Below, piece by piece: positions 54,400 to 64,000 of a stretch of 64,000 nt of DNA. The notes under the pieces are model-generated. The model saw only the letters and a list, made by a program, of their open reading frames with translations. It did no database searches and was not told the DNA's origin. The stretch comes from Amorphophallus konjac (lineage: Eukaryota; Streptophyta; Magnoliopsida; Alismatales; Araceae): assembly GCA_022559845.1 (NCBI GenBank), contig CM040125.1, positions 327,863,829 through 327,927,828 of the forward strand. Direction: 5' to 3'. The first letter of the stretch is position 1, and every line of letters begins with the position of its first letter. The translations under genes were made by a program, and so were the position numbers.

Positions 54400-56116
54400 T
54401 GGTGCGGACACCCGAGCAGTTGAGTGGCGCGACGCGCCGAGCCATCGGTACCGCACACGAAGCACGACTCGAGCCACCTCAGCATCCATCTGGCTCGGAG
54501 ACAGCCTGGAGACGCCGCCCTGAGTCTCCCCATTTATCATATTTAGTTAGGCTTTATTTGTGTGTAATGTGTGTTTATTGCATTTTATTCGGTATGTAAA
54601 TTTGATTGTAAGAGGCGTTTATTTGTAAAATGGGACCCACGGGTTCCATGGGCCCCACCAGACCCCTCCTATTGATCCACCTCAGCCATAGGGCCCCATG
54701 TGGGGTCAGTCAACATGTCAAATGGAGGCACCTAGAAGGTTGAATGGTAAAAGGCACATGGGAGACAAGTGGACTTCAAAGTCTAAGGTGGCTAACTACC
54801 ATGTCCCCCCTTGCCTCCCTAGTCAATGGTGGGCCCCCTTCCTTGTATTTTTTTATTTTAATTTTTGTTGATGGTCACATGCTATCCCAGCCCTCCATCT
54901 CACATCCCTAGATCTAACGGTTGAGGGTTGATTAGACATATGACCTATATATGCTTATAATTTCCATTTTTGATGAATTAATGCCATTTGAACTTGGAAA
55001 ATTGCTTGAGCAAAGGCCTAGGCCGCCCCTCTCTCCCCCTTGGAGCTGTGAAGGCTTCCCTCTGGAGGTGTGACTCCTCCCCTTATCATTCCGGTCGCCG
55101 CCGCCACGAGCCGCTATCGCATCACCGCCGAGATCGCCGGAGTTCTGCCTTCATCCGACCACAGCAGCTTCCACGAATTCTCTGTGTCAGCCACGAGCTC
55201 AGATCGACCTGGAGATTTTAGGGGATGCTCCAGAGGTGTCAAGCACATCCCAAAAATTTTGGTTGGTCATAAAGATCCCATTTGATATTTTTTTATTTTC
55301 GTCCAACCTTAATTTCCAGATCTGTCTGCTTGCTGTTTCAATTTCCACCCGCTCTGTGTTTCCCATGTTCGGACCTCTTTCTGATTTTTGTTAGATCTCT
55401 CAATTTTACTGGGAGTTCTGTCCATCAACCCCACCGTCCCCAAATTTTCTTGATGTTTTGTGAGGCCATCCCATATTTTTCAAAAATTGATCTCAGAGAT
55501 AGCTACAGTGCTGTCCACCTGTTCCCAGATCCGACCACCCTCCAGTAAACAAATCATAATAAATCACAACCACCTCCAATCAGTCCACAAAAAATATCCC
55601 CGTTCTCCTTGTTCAAAATCCCACATGTGACCTTTTACCTCCCTGCGTGGAGTGGGTCGACTTAGTGTGTTGCTGTAATAATTGTTAACCGGGAGTCCGT
55701 GATTCGGCCGGGGTTGTCTTCGCCACGCCGGGTGTGTGGAGGTAATGGTCCGAACCTCTTGGCGTTCATTTGCTTAGCTAGTATATGATCTTTTGCCGCT
55801 GCCGAGAGCGATAGGTACTAGCCCGTGTGTCCATGTCACCGCTGTGAGTGTGAGAGTGACCCGTCCCGTGACTCGATCCGAGTCCGGAAGTGAGTCGACT
55901 ACCCGTGAACTCTGCCGGTTCTTCAACCGCGCACGATCCGTGTTTCCCTCACTTGGGACGACGAGTGAGCTTGCGTTTCTGTTAGCGATGTATAGCCCAT
56001 ATGAGCTCTCCGTGTCGGGCTTAGTGTCTCTCCTATCATGTGTTGCTGGTCGTGTCCGCATCTAGAGTCCGAGGTCCATACCACGTAGAGTCGGTCCCCG
56101 TGTCCGTCCCGCATCA
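54400..56116. mobile_element. Solo LTR K, 1717 bp
   Basis: Starts TGGTGCGGACACCCGAG and ends CCGTCCCGCATCA, flanked by GGATA on both sides (54395-54399, 56117-56121), and interrupts LTR F where LTR A is continuous. There is no interior, primer site or tract, so it is a solo LTR of a family not otherwise present here. The small frames inside (for example 55793-56065) have no support as genes. Confidence 0.88.
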
Positions 56117-56299
56117 GGATAGGTTAATGGTTTACCATAATTTGGCCTTAATAATGAATTATTTAACCCAATATTTATTTATTAATCTATTTGATCTTTT
56201 AAAATTCCCAGAAAATACTTAAATATTCTAGAAATAATTTATAAAAGTTCTGGGGCATTACACCCTCCCCCACTTAAGAGAATTTGGTCCCCAAATTCA

Positions 56300-57660
56300 A
56301 TATACAGATTTGTGGAGAGTGTACTTACATTCAAATAATTCTAGAAATCTTTTGCGCTTAGCCTCTTCGGTTTCTCATGTTTCTCCCGATTTTGTCCACT
56401 GGATTTTTACTACATGAATAGTCTTATTCCGAAGTTGATGTACCTCTCGTTCAAGGATTTTGATTGGTTTCTGCTCATATGGCGAATCCTTCTTAATCTC
56501 CATATTGTCGTAGGTGATGACATGGAAAGGATCAAGAACATACTTCTTGAGCATTGAGACGTGAAATACATCATGAACTTCAGATAGTTGAAGAGGTAAA
56601 GCGATTCGATAAGCTACTTCACCGACTCTTTTCAGAATTTTAAAAGGACCAATAAATCTTGGAGTTAGCTTGCCCTTAATACCAAATCTTCAAATTTCTC
56701 GACCTGGAGAAACCTTAAGAAATACATGATCTCCTACTTGAAACTCCAAGTCGCGCCTTTGATTGTCAGCATACGATTTCTGCCTGTCTTGGGCCATATG
56801 AAGTCTTTCACGAATGAATTTAATCTTCTCGGTAGTATCCCTAATAATGTCGGGACCGAGAAATTGCCTTTCTCCTACTTCATTCCAACAGATAGGGGAA
56901 CGACAACTCCTTCCATAAAGAGCTTCAAACGGTGCCATTTGTATACTAGCCTGGTAGCTATTGTTGTATGCAAATTCCACTAGAGGCAAGTGATCATGCC
57001 AACTTCCTCCAAAGTCAATAGCACAAGTCCTGAGCATATCTTCCACCACTTGATTCGTCCTCTCTGTTTGACCATCAGTTTGTGGATGGAATGCTGTGCT
57101 AAAGTTTAGTCGGGTCCTTAGAGAATGTTGAAGACCCTTCCAAAATTGTGACATGAATCGGGGATCTCTTTCAGATATAATAGTGACAGGGACACCATGT
57201 AATTTGACGATTTCCCTTATGTATAAGGCTGCAAGAATATCCACCGACCATCTACTTTTTATTGGCAAAAAATGTGCAGACTTAGTCAATCGGTCTATGA
57301 TTACCCATATACCATCGTGTCCTCCTCTTGTTTTAGGTAAACCCATAATGAAATCCATCCCTACACTTTCTACTTTCTATTTGAGAATATTTAAGGGGTG
57401 TAATTTACCTACGGGTCTTAAATACTCTGCCTTTACTTGTTGACAAGTGAGATAGCGGGACACGAAATCTGCCACTTCTCTTTTCATGTTAGGCCACCAG
57501 AAGTTCCTTTTAAGATCCTGATATATTTTTGTACCACCGGGATGAATGGTATATTTGGAATTGTGAGCTTCTTTCAGAATCAGTTTCTTAGTATCAACAT
57601 GATCTGGTGTACAAATTCGATCCCTGATTAATAATCTTCCATCGTTGGCAATAGAGAAAT
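56300..57660 (-). pseudogene. Element F integrase with chromodomain
   Basis: Minus strand. The zinc region shows HNSKYTIHPGGTKIY and RYLTCQQVKAE, where the first cysteine of the usual CLTC is tyrosine. The core has MDFIMGLPKTRGGHDG, VIIDRLTKSAHF (first Asp), IISERDPRF (the usual catalytic Asp of SDRD is Glu) and DGQTERTNQVVEDML (Glu present). After DHVFLKVSPGREI there is a stop, then RFIGPFKILKRVGEVAYRIA and a chromodomain with SPYEQKPIKILEREV and LRNKTIHVVKIQW, ending near 56330. A chromodomain after integrase places F among chromoviruses; such domains are thought to guide insertion into heterochromatin. Several lesions make it inactive. Confidence 0.88.
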
Positions 57661-57667
57661 CCGGTCC

Positions 57668-58330
57668 TTACTCAATATTGGCTTTAATCTCCAGTAATAT
57701 TAGATCATTATCTCGTAGCTTCACCATATCTGCTATTAATGTAGGTTGAGTTCGAATACTGGCCATAAAACAATCTTTTTCCTTCATGTCAATATCTAAA
57801 TTCAACGGAGCAAATTGAGGAATGAGATTAGTCATACTAACCATGAGACTTGATAGCTTTCCCATTGGTTTTCTACTGAGTGCATCTGCTACAACATTTG
57901 TCTTGCCAGGATGATATTGAATAGCAAAATTAAAGTCCTTTAGGTATTCTAACCATCTTCTTTGCCTCATAATCAGCTCCTTTTGGGAGAATAAATACTT
58001 CAAACTTTTATGGTCTGAATAAACCGTAAATTTTTCTCCATAAAGGTAGTGACGCCAAATCTTTAAGACAAATGTAACAGCCGCCAATTCTAAATCATGC
58101 ACAGGATAATTCTCTTCATGACGTTTCAATTGTCTTGAAGAATAGCAAATTACCTTTCCATTTTACATAAGAACACACCCTAAGTCAATACCAGATGCAT
58201 CTGTATAGACTTCAAAACCACCACCCTCCGCTGGCAGTGTTAAAATTGGTGCAGTAGTGAGGTGATCCTTAAGAGTTAGGAAACTCTCCTCGTAGTCCTT
58301 CGACCATATAAAAAGATTTTATTTTCTTGT
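57668..58330 (-). pseudogene. Element F RNase H
   Basis: Minus strand. [39 protein letters not shown] and [15 protein letters not shown] give the conserved Glu and Asp residues of gypsy RNase H. A stop (position about 58160) interrupts the start of the domain (upstream CVLM*NG-type reading). It removes RNA from the RNA-DNA hybrid. After 57670 a stop precedes the integrase. Confidence 0.85.
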
Positions 58331-58333
58331 AAG

Positions 58334-59096
58334 TCAGGTCAAAGGAACATCGATCTTGGAGAAATCCTTAATAAATCTTCTGTAATAACCAGCCAGGCCC
58401 AGAAAACTTCTAACTTCTGACACAATCGTTGGCCGGCTCCAATTTTTGACAGCTTCCACTTTAGAAGGATCCACATCGATTCCTTCCTTTGAGATAATAT
58501 GTCCAAGAAATGAGACTTCCTTAAGCCAGAACTCACATTTACTAAGTTTGGCATAAAGCTTATGTTCTCTTAAAGTTTGTAAGGCTATCCTTAAATGTTC
58601 TTCCTTTGTTTTGGAATATATAAGAATGTCATCAATAAATACGACCATAAATTGGTTGAGATAAGGCCTGAAGACGTTATTCATAAGTTGCATGAATGCG
58701 GCCGGGGCGTTGGTTAACCCGAACGGCATTACCATAAATTCATAGTGGCCATAACGACTCCAGAAAGCCATCTTGTATATGTCTTCATGCTTGATCTTGA
58801 GTTGATGATAACCTGACCTGAGGTCGATTTTGGAAAAATATTCTGCTCCGAAAGCTGATCAAAGAGCTCATCGATACGCGGCAACGGATACTTGTTCTTG
58901 ATAGTAAGCTGATTCAGTCACCGGTAATCGATACATAACCTGAGAGATCCATCCTTCTTCTTGACAAAAAGAATCGGCGCACCCCAAGGGGATGTGCTAG
59001 GTTGAATAAAACCCTTGTCTAGTAGCTCCTGTAGTTGTCTCTTTAATTCCTTGAGCTCTATGGGGGACATCCTGTAGGGAGCTATTGAAACAGGTG
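58334..59096 (-). pseudogene. Element F reverse transcriptase, cut at its N-terminal side by B'
   Basis: Minus strand. The finger region is [20 protein letters not shown] and [16 protein letters not shown] (58918-59090), with a stop and frame change between 58918 and 58775. The palm then shows [20 protein letters not shown] and active-site FIDDILIYS near 58620-58645, followed by [17 protein letters not shown]. The frame runs straight into element B' at 59096, where the residues [10 protein letters not shown] adjoin. This is the RT start expected in gypsy elements (APYRM). Confidence 0.88.
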
Positions 59097-59876
59097 TGGA
59101 GAGGGAGATTTCTGCAGCCCATTCAAAGAGCGGCCGAACTAGGCCCATAAGGACCAAACAAGGCCACGCTCGCCCAAGTGACAGCCCACAGGGCCCACTT
59201 AGGACAGAAAGCCCAATAAAAGATTTGCTCGAGGATACTACCTTCCTAGGCGGCCTCTAGGCTCGGAAGGCCCGAGCGTCGGTCAGGTCAAAGGAAAGGT
59301 CCATGCCCGAGCCATCTCTCCGCCCAGGGTAAGAAGGCGCATGTCGACCAATCCGACTCATCTTCATCTGAGCTAAGCCTACCGCCCGGATAGGGCTGGC
59401 CTCTCTGAGCTCGGTACGGCCGACGATTGCTTATCCATGCAGCCGTTAAGAGTCCTCTATGGGCAAGAATTTATAAAGGTGAGGAACTCCAGCTCCCCAA
59501 GGTGATAACGCTCCCACGATAAGGCAATAAAAGCCCACGTCGAGGACGTAACCCCCACCTGAAACCCCTCGACTTACAGGACTTCAGAAGACGGCGCACT
59601 ATTTAACCCAGGGATACCCTCCGGCAAAAGATGAAGGGGCAATCATACGCTCAAAACTCCTGAGCAGGAACCACTTCACCCTTCTGGTGGAGAGGGATCT
59701 CGCGCAGAAGCTACTTCCTCCCTCGATTGCTCCCACCATAGCTCTACTGACTTAAGCATCAGAGGGTTTTCCCCAGGGACTCATCCCTGGGCCTCCTGAT
59801 CCATTTCTCTTTCTTGCAGTTCACTATCCGGTGATCCATTGCCCGCTCAGGACCAGCACGAGATCTTGCCTCTTCA
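59097..59876 (+). mobile_element. Element B' 5' LTR
   Basis: 780 bp, TGGAGAGGGAGATTTCTGCA to GATCTTGCCTCTTCA, with TATA box TATAAAGG at 59472-59479. Similar length and sequence to the two LTRs of B. Confidence 0.9.
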
Positions 59877-59913
59877 TCTGGCGCCGTCTGTGGGAAACGT
59901 ACAAGAAGCCAGT

Positions 59914-61167
59914 ATGGTGCGAAGGAGCTCAAGGAGGAGGTCCGCCGGCGACAGGGGAAAGGCCATGGTAGCGGCAGGGGATGGCCCCTCCCGGGCCTCA
60001 CAGAACCCTCCCTCCAACGCCAGCGCCCCCGCCGATGAACCACCACCCCCTCCTGTGGCAGTAGGGCTACCGCTCAATGGTGGCGCTGAAGCCTTCTAGG
60101 CCCTCAACGTGAAACTGGATGTCCTCGTGGAACTCATGAGGACCCAGGCGGCTAGGGATGGAAGGTCATGCGCCCCGTCAGGGAGCCCTCCCTGCGAGAA
60201 TGCATCCCAGCATACTGCTGGAGGCCGCTTCACTCTCCGCGGCCAGTAGATCATCCGCAACAAGATTGGAGGACCCTCGTAGGCTCCGCCTCCGGAGCAA
60301 GAGGCTTCCTCCACACCAAGGTGGGGAAAACTTGGGGCGCGCCGTTCGAACCTAAAGACCGATGTTCCCGGGGATCACCAGGATGCTCCTCCCAGCCCCA
60401 CGGCACGATAACAGTCGGAGTTATCCCTCCGACTGTGAGATTTCGAGAGGCGTTTCACAGAACAGGAGCGCGCCCTCCGCGCCCTGCAGAAGACCTCTTT
60501 CCCGGAGGATGAGGAGAAATCCCCGTTCTCCGAATACGTCTTGAAGGCAGAGGTGTCTCCCAGAACATCCATCCCAACCTTCAAGCTCTACGACGGCCAG
60601 GGTGACCCGGTCGATCATTACCACAGCTTCGATGCTTTGATGACCTTGCATGGAGCGTCGGACGCCATCAAGTACCGAGCCTTCGCGACCACCCTGGTCC
60701 AGGGCACCCAGGCGTGGCTCCGGGCCCTCGCCCCCCGATTCATCCGAGACTTCAAGCAATTTGGGCGAGTCTTCAAAGAGAGTTTCAGCGGAAGTGCCCC
60801 CCCAAGGTCTGTAGCGGGGCTCCGGGCCCTTAAACAGGCTCAAAGGGAGAGACTCTGGGATTATATTCAATGATTCAAGTCGGAAGTCCTGAGAATCCCC
60901 CGCCTAGACGTGGCCTCAGCTATAACTGCACTGACTGGGGGCACCCGGGATGAGAATCTCCGCCGCGAGCTTATCCTCTACCCTCCCTCGACCCTTGCCG
61001 AGCTAGTGACTCTGGCGTTGCACCATGTCGAGTCCGAAGAAGTACTCAGCGCATGCCGAGATGCAACCGGCTCGGGTCGGGAGGCGGACAAGAAGCGGGC
61101 TTCTGAGCCAAGCTCAGGTTCGGGGAAAAGGTGGAACCGTGATGGGGAACGCAAGGAACCATCATAG
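59914..61167 (+). pseudogene. Element B' gag
   Basis: MVRRSSRRRSAGDRGKAMVA starts at 59914, soon after the primer site. There is a stop near 60097 and a frame change before 60541. The capsid region reads TFKLYDGQGDPVDHYHSFDA and FIRDFKQFGRVFKESF, is stopped at 60871, then continues VASAITALTGGTRDENLRRE to a basic tail ending at 61165. Same protein as gag of B with a different set of lesions, so the two copies decayed independently. Confidence 0.87.
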
Positions 61168-62129
61168 AAGTACGAGCGGTACACCCCACTAGCCGCGCCA
61201 GTCTATGAAATCTATGAAGTCATCAAGGACTTGGTGTAGATCGTGATAAATCCACTTAGAACAATTATAAAAATAAAAGAAAGAATTGATGGCATGCACG
61301 TGGTGCAAATAGGAGTGTGATCGCCAGAGACGCGAGGGCCTCAAAAATATAAATAATAATATGGAGGGATCGCGAATATAAATACCTCAAAAGGAAGCGG
61401 GGAATTGTGAGTCCTTTCCTTCTCTTCCAATCGGCCGGCCGATGAAGAGAGTTCCTCTTATTGATTACCCTTGCAAAATTAACAAACACCAATAGAAGAC
61501 TGGATTAGAACCAAGGTAAGTGTAGCATCAAATTCATATACAGATGAGCATGAAATATCCTGTGCAAGAACACACCTTGTGGGTGTTGGCCCTTAAACCC
61601 CTATGCAAAAGGGTATGGGAGAATATATGATGAATGATGTGCAAAGAATAATAAGAAGTGTGCAACGCGATTGCACTGTTGGAGGTTCTCAACGTGGTTG
61701 AGAATAAAGAGATATTAACAGAGAGATGAACATGGTGAATGTATACGCATGCATGCAAACAAAAGAAAGAAGAACTCGACGGATAGAAGAGCCTGTGCTT
61801 CTCGGCTTAGATGCTTGATGAGGAGGGAGACTCCTTCGATCAGATGAGAACAATAAACACAGGGAACTTCCTCCTTTGCCAAGAAACAGCAGCAGCGTCC
61901 TGTAAGAGAAGAAGAAGAAAGAAAACCAAAAAAACTGGAACCAGAATCTGGAACTTCGAACAGAGCCACAGAGCCCTATTTAAAGAGTTCAAAAACAGAT
62001 TTGGAAAGGATCAGATTAAGCAATAGCCATAGGAAGCAAGGACTCCAATTCCCTTATCAACGAAGTGATCAAATAGGGAAGGGACTCTCTGCAGGAAAGG
62101 AGGCGTTTGAATAGGATTCTGAAGTTAAA

Positions 62130-63680
62130 GACGACCCAGCTCAGGGCGTCAATTCACAAATTGATGACCTGCCATAGGGCGTTAATTCAAAACACGCCTG
62201 GCGAGAAGGCGTCAATTCCAGATTCAATTTTTAGAAATAAAAACCTCCCTGTATTTGAAAATTGAAAGACGCCTGAACTAAAGCCGTTAATTAAAAACGT
62301 GCCCTACCAAGGGGCGTTAATCAAGATGAAAAATCAGCCGAAAGAGAATGGACGACTGTTGATTCGGGCGTCAATTTAAATGACGTCCGAATCAAGGTCG
62401 TTAATTCAAAATATTCAAAACAGGGTCATTTTTCATTTCTTAATATTATTTTCCCATTTTTTAGGTGGAGGTGCATCTAACTATGCTGATTCCAATGACT
62501 ATTTTTTCGTATTTTTCTGACACCCGGAAGGCCACCAAATCACATTTGGAAGAGGATTTAAAAATAATATTAAAAAATTCAAATTGAAAGTGACGCCATC
62601 AACCATGTCGTTATTTCCAATTTCTTTGATTTTTATTTTATTTAAAATTAAGATAACGTCCCATTCTTGGTCGTTAATTCCAAAAAAATCTGAAAAACAC
62701 TCGAAAAAATCCAGAAAAATAAGAATTTGAGTGCAATTGACGCCTGATGCATGTGACGTCAATTTTATTTTTATTTTCTTTAAATTTTCTTAAAACGAAA
62801 TGACGCCCCTCTTCAAGTCGTTAATTCAGAAAAATTCCTAAAAATAGAGAAAAATACCCAGAAAATCCAGAAAAATAGGGGAAAATAAGAAAAGGGAGGG
62901 AAAAGGGAGAAATCCAAGAAAAGTGAGAAAAAACACTCAAATAAAATTGATTTGAGGGTCAAATTAGGGCATTACAAGGTAATATGAGATGCACTCACAG
63001 TAACGTCAATTTTGGCGTGTCTACAGCTGCCCCGCCTTAGCGTCTGCTTTGCAAGGGAGCATAGCAAACTGAAAAGTAGATGCCAAGGTGTGATGAGACA
63101 CGCAATCAACATCACTTGATGAGAATTAAATCAAAAGCTCTAGATGAAGCAATCCGTGTGCATTTTCTTATAATATACAAATTGGCGATCACTGTGGGAC
63201 TTCCACTGTTTTTCTATTGATTACCCCTTTCCCCTTTGGCACCCACGTGTGCCCTTTCCCTATGGTACCCACGGTACCTCTCCTTTGTGCCCCACGGGCA
63301 CCCTCCACTGTGCACACTGCATACTCCCCGAGATGAGCCAGTTTGTGATTTTTCTGAATTAACGCCTTTCACAAAGGCGCGTTTTGATTTAACGCCTTTA
63401 TCCAGGGTGTGTTTTATATATTCGACGCCTCCTACGAAGGCGTCTTTCATCACATATCCCTGGTGTTTTATTCTATCTGAGGATTCACGTCCTTCCCTGA
63501 GGGCGTCCTTTTATTGAGAAGCGCCTCCCATCAAGGCGTGTTTTTCTTTGAGCGTGCGCACCACACACTTTTGACGCCCTCTGCCAGAGGCGTCTTTTCA
63601 CATTTAGCGCCTTACACTAAGGCGCGGTTTTATGATTCACGACAGCGACGCTGTCGTCTCTTTTACTGGTAGCGACTGCT
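62130..63680. repeat. Covarying hairpin series in LTR G
   Basis: About 25 short inverted repeats. Examples: ACGCCTggcgagAAGGCGT (near 62196-62214), ACGCCT with AAGGCGT (63424-63442), ACGCCC with GGCGT (63574-63593) and ACGACAGCGACGCTGTCGT (63639-63657, 7-bp perfect arms). Spacers in the first half are usually TTAATTC or CAATTC. The base after ACG varies (C, A or T) and the partner usually varies to match. Confidence 0.85.
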
Positions 63681-63924
63681 GCTAGGTCGCCTCTTTCCTG
63701 CGCGTTTACAGAGGCTTGTTTCTTGTGATCATTCATGCTGGATTGATACTTACCTCTATTATTTGATTATATTGGTGTGAGCAGCTTATCTTATCTTGCA
63801 TTCATCCATTTGCATTGGTTTGGGAGACCTCCTCTCTCTACATTAGGAGCCACACCCCCTCTTGGTGAAGGAAGGACCCTCCATTGAGCACTCCATCTTA
63901 TTGGACCGAAAATTCTTAAACCAA

Positions 63925-63990
63925 GCCTCCGTAAGTCCCCGCACCCGTGGATTCCCTCACGGACGTTGGGCAGGTGGTACCTTTGAAGTC
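63925..63990 (+). promoter_or_regulatory. Conserved LTR block (copy in G)
   Basis: GCCTCCGTAAGTCCCCGC, GGATTCCCTCACGGACG and GGTGGTACCTTTGAAGTC in the same order as in A, E and F. Confidence 0.65.
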
Positions 63991-64000
63991 TCGGGTTTAG

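Larger units (their letters stand above)
51143..56262 (-). mobile_element. Element F 3' LTR, split by solo LTR K
   Basis: Net length about 3.4 kb once K and its duplicated GGATA are removed. It aligns in order with LTR A throughout, with clear divergence. It has hairpin clusters (52320-52515, 53055-53255, 54160-54225), the conserved block (52562-52641) and a good TATA box (minus TATAAATA, 53980-53987). Confidence 0.88.
59097..61234 (+). mobile_element. Element B': second copy of B, opposite orientation, cut by LTR G
   Basis: 5' LTR 59097-59876, primer site TGGCGCCGTCTGTGGGAA (59879-59896), then gag. It aligns with element B along its whole length in reverse orientation. Homology stops at about 61234 in the middle of the post-gag region, where LTR G starts. 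The AGGTG at 59092-59096 would be the left target duplication; the right one is outside the window. Confidence 0.9.
51143..64000 (-). mobile_element. Element F: chromovirus-type gypsy retrotransposon (5' part beyond window)
   Basis: Minus orientation: 3' LTR 51143-56262, purine tract (minus GTGGGGGAGGG, 56263-56273), chromodomain, integrase, RNase H and RT going right, to 59096, where element B' interrupts. The gag end and 5' LTR are not in the window and should lie past B' and G. LTR ends (TGTCACGCCCCGAG and GGGGCATTACA) and tract sequence match element A closely. The flanking base run left of it is ACATC. Confidence 0.85.
61235..64000 (+). mobile_element. LTR G (E-like), running out of the window
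   Basis: Begins TGTAGATCGTGATAAATCC, similar to the start of LTR E, and interrupts element B' after CTTGG (61230-61234, possible target duplication). It shares with E the ACGnCC/GGnCGT hairpin series and, at 63925-63990, the conserved block, in the same orientation. At least 2.77 kb long. Whether it is solo or the 5' LTR of a full element cannot be seen. Confidence 0.75.

Noticed and set aside
55793..56065. Small open frames inside solo LTR K as a gene
   Set aside because: Short, overlapping on both strands, and within a defined LTR flanked by a target duplication.
63184..63201. TGGCGATCACTGTGGGAC as a primer site ending LTR G near 63179
   Set aside because: The hairpin series and the E-like conserved block continue beyond it, so it lies inside the LTR. 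A full E/G alignment could reopen this.

Overview
This is a piece of a large, repeat-rich plant (angiosperm-type) nuclear genome. I see no ordinary host gene, rRNA, tRNA or CRISPR locus. Nearly every base can be assigned to nested mobile elements: Ty3/gypsy LTR retrotransposons of two kinds (Tat-like, and chromovirus-like with a chromodomain), non-autonomous LTR elements, two TRIMs, a CACTA fragment and a MULE-like DNA transposon. Families were recognised from motifs only. Letters A-L are labels for this window.

Layout. Element D (Tat-like pol, minus strand) is the oldest host. LTR J abuts it at position 2192. The very large non-autonomous element C (2601-40824, target duplication GTGAC) splits its RNase H region. 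C has long LTRs (left 2.4 kb, right about 4.6 kb net) and a non-coding interior of about 8.5 kb built from successive short tandem arrays. Inside C lie element A (10250-21161, GAATA; a gag-only element), a CACTA fragment (22454-24427, CGT) and the nearly complete Tat-like element B (27266-37142, TTGCT). Solo LTR E (16817-19919, GAGCA) sits inside A's right LTR. Right of C, D continues to about 42575. It is followed by an LTR remnant with a tRNA-Met primer site (I), a C-like LTR (H) carrying a MULE that itself contains a TRIM, and a second TRIM. The chromovirus-type element F begins at 51143. Its LTR holds solo LTR K (54400-56116, GGATA). Its RT is split by a second copy of B (B', 59097 onward), whose gag is in turn split by LTR G (61235 to the window end).

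How they relate. F carries RT, RNase H, integrase and chromodomain, and its LTRs resemble those of A, which has only a decayed gag, so A may have been mobilised by an F-like relative. C encodes nothing recognisable and would have needed proteins from elsewhere. All coding regions carry stops, frameshifts or lost catalytic residues.

The most interesting signal is structural. The LTRs of J, A, E, F and G, and the interior of C, are filled with short inverted repeats (5-9 bp arms, 5-9 bp loop) at intervals of tens of bases. Arm sequences differ between families and between neighbouring copies, but the two arms change together, including transversion pairs. The chromovirus-like LTRs also share a conserved block of about 75 bp. 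Element B carries an antisense, intron-containing gene of the type annotated as a putative gypsy-type transposon domain.
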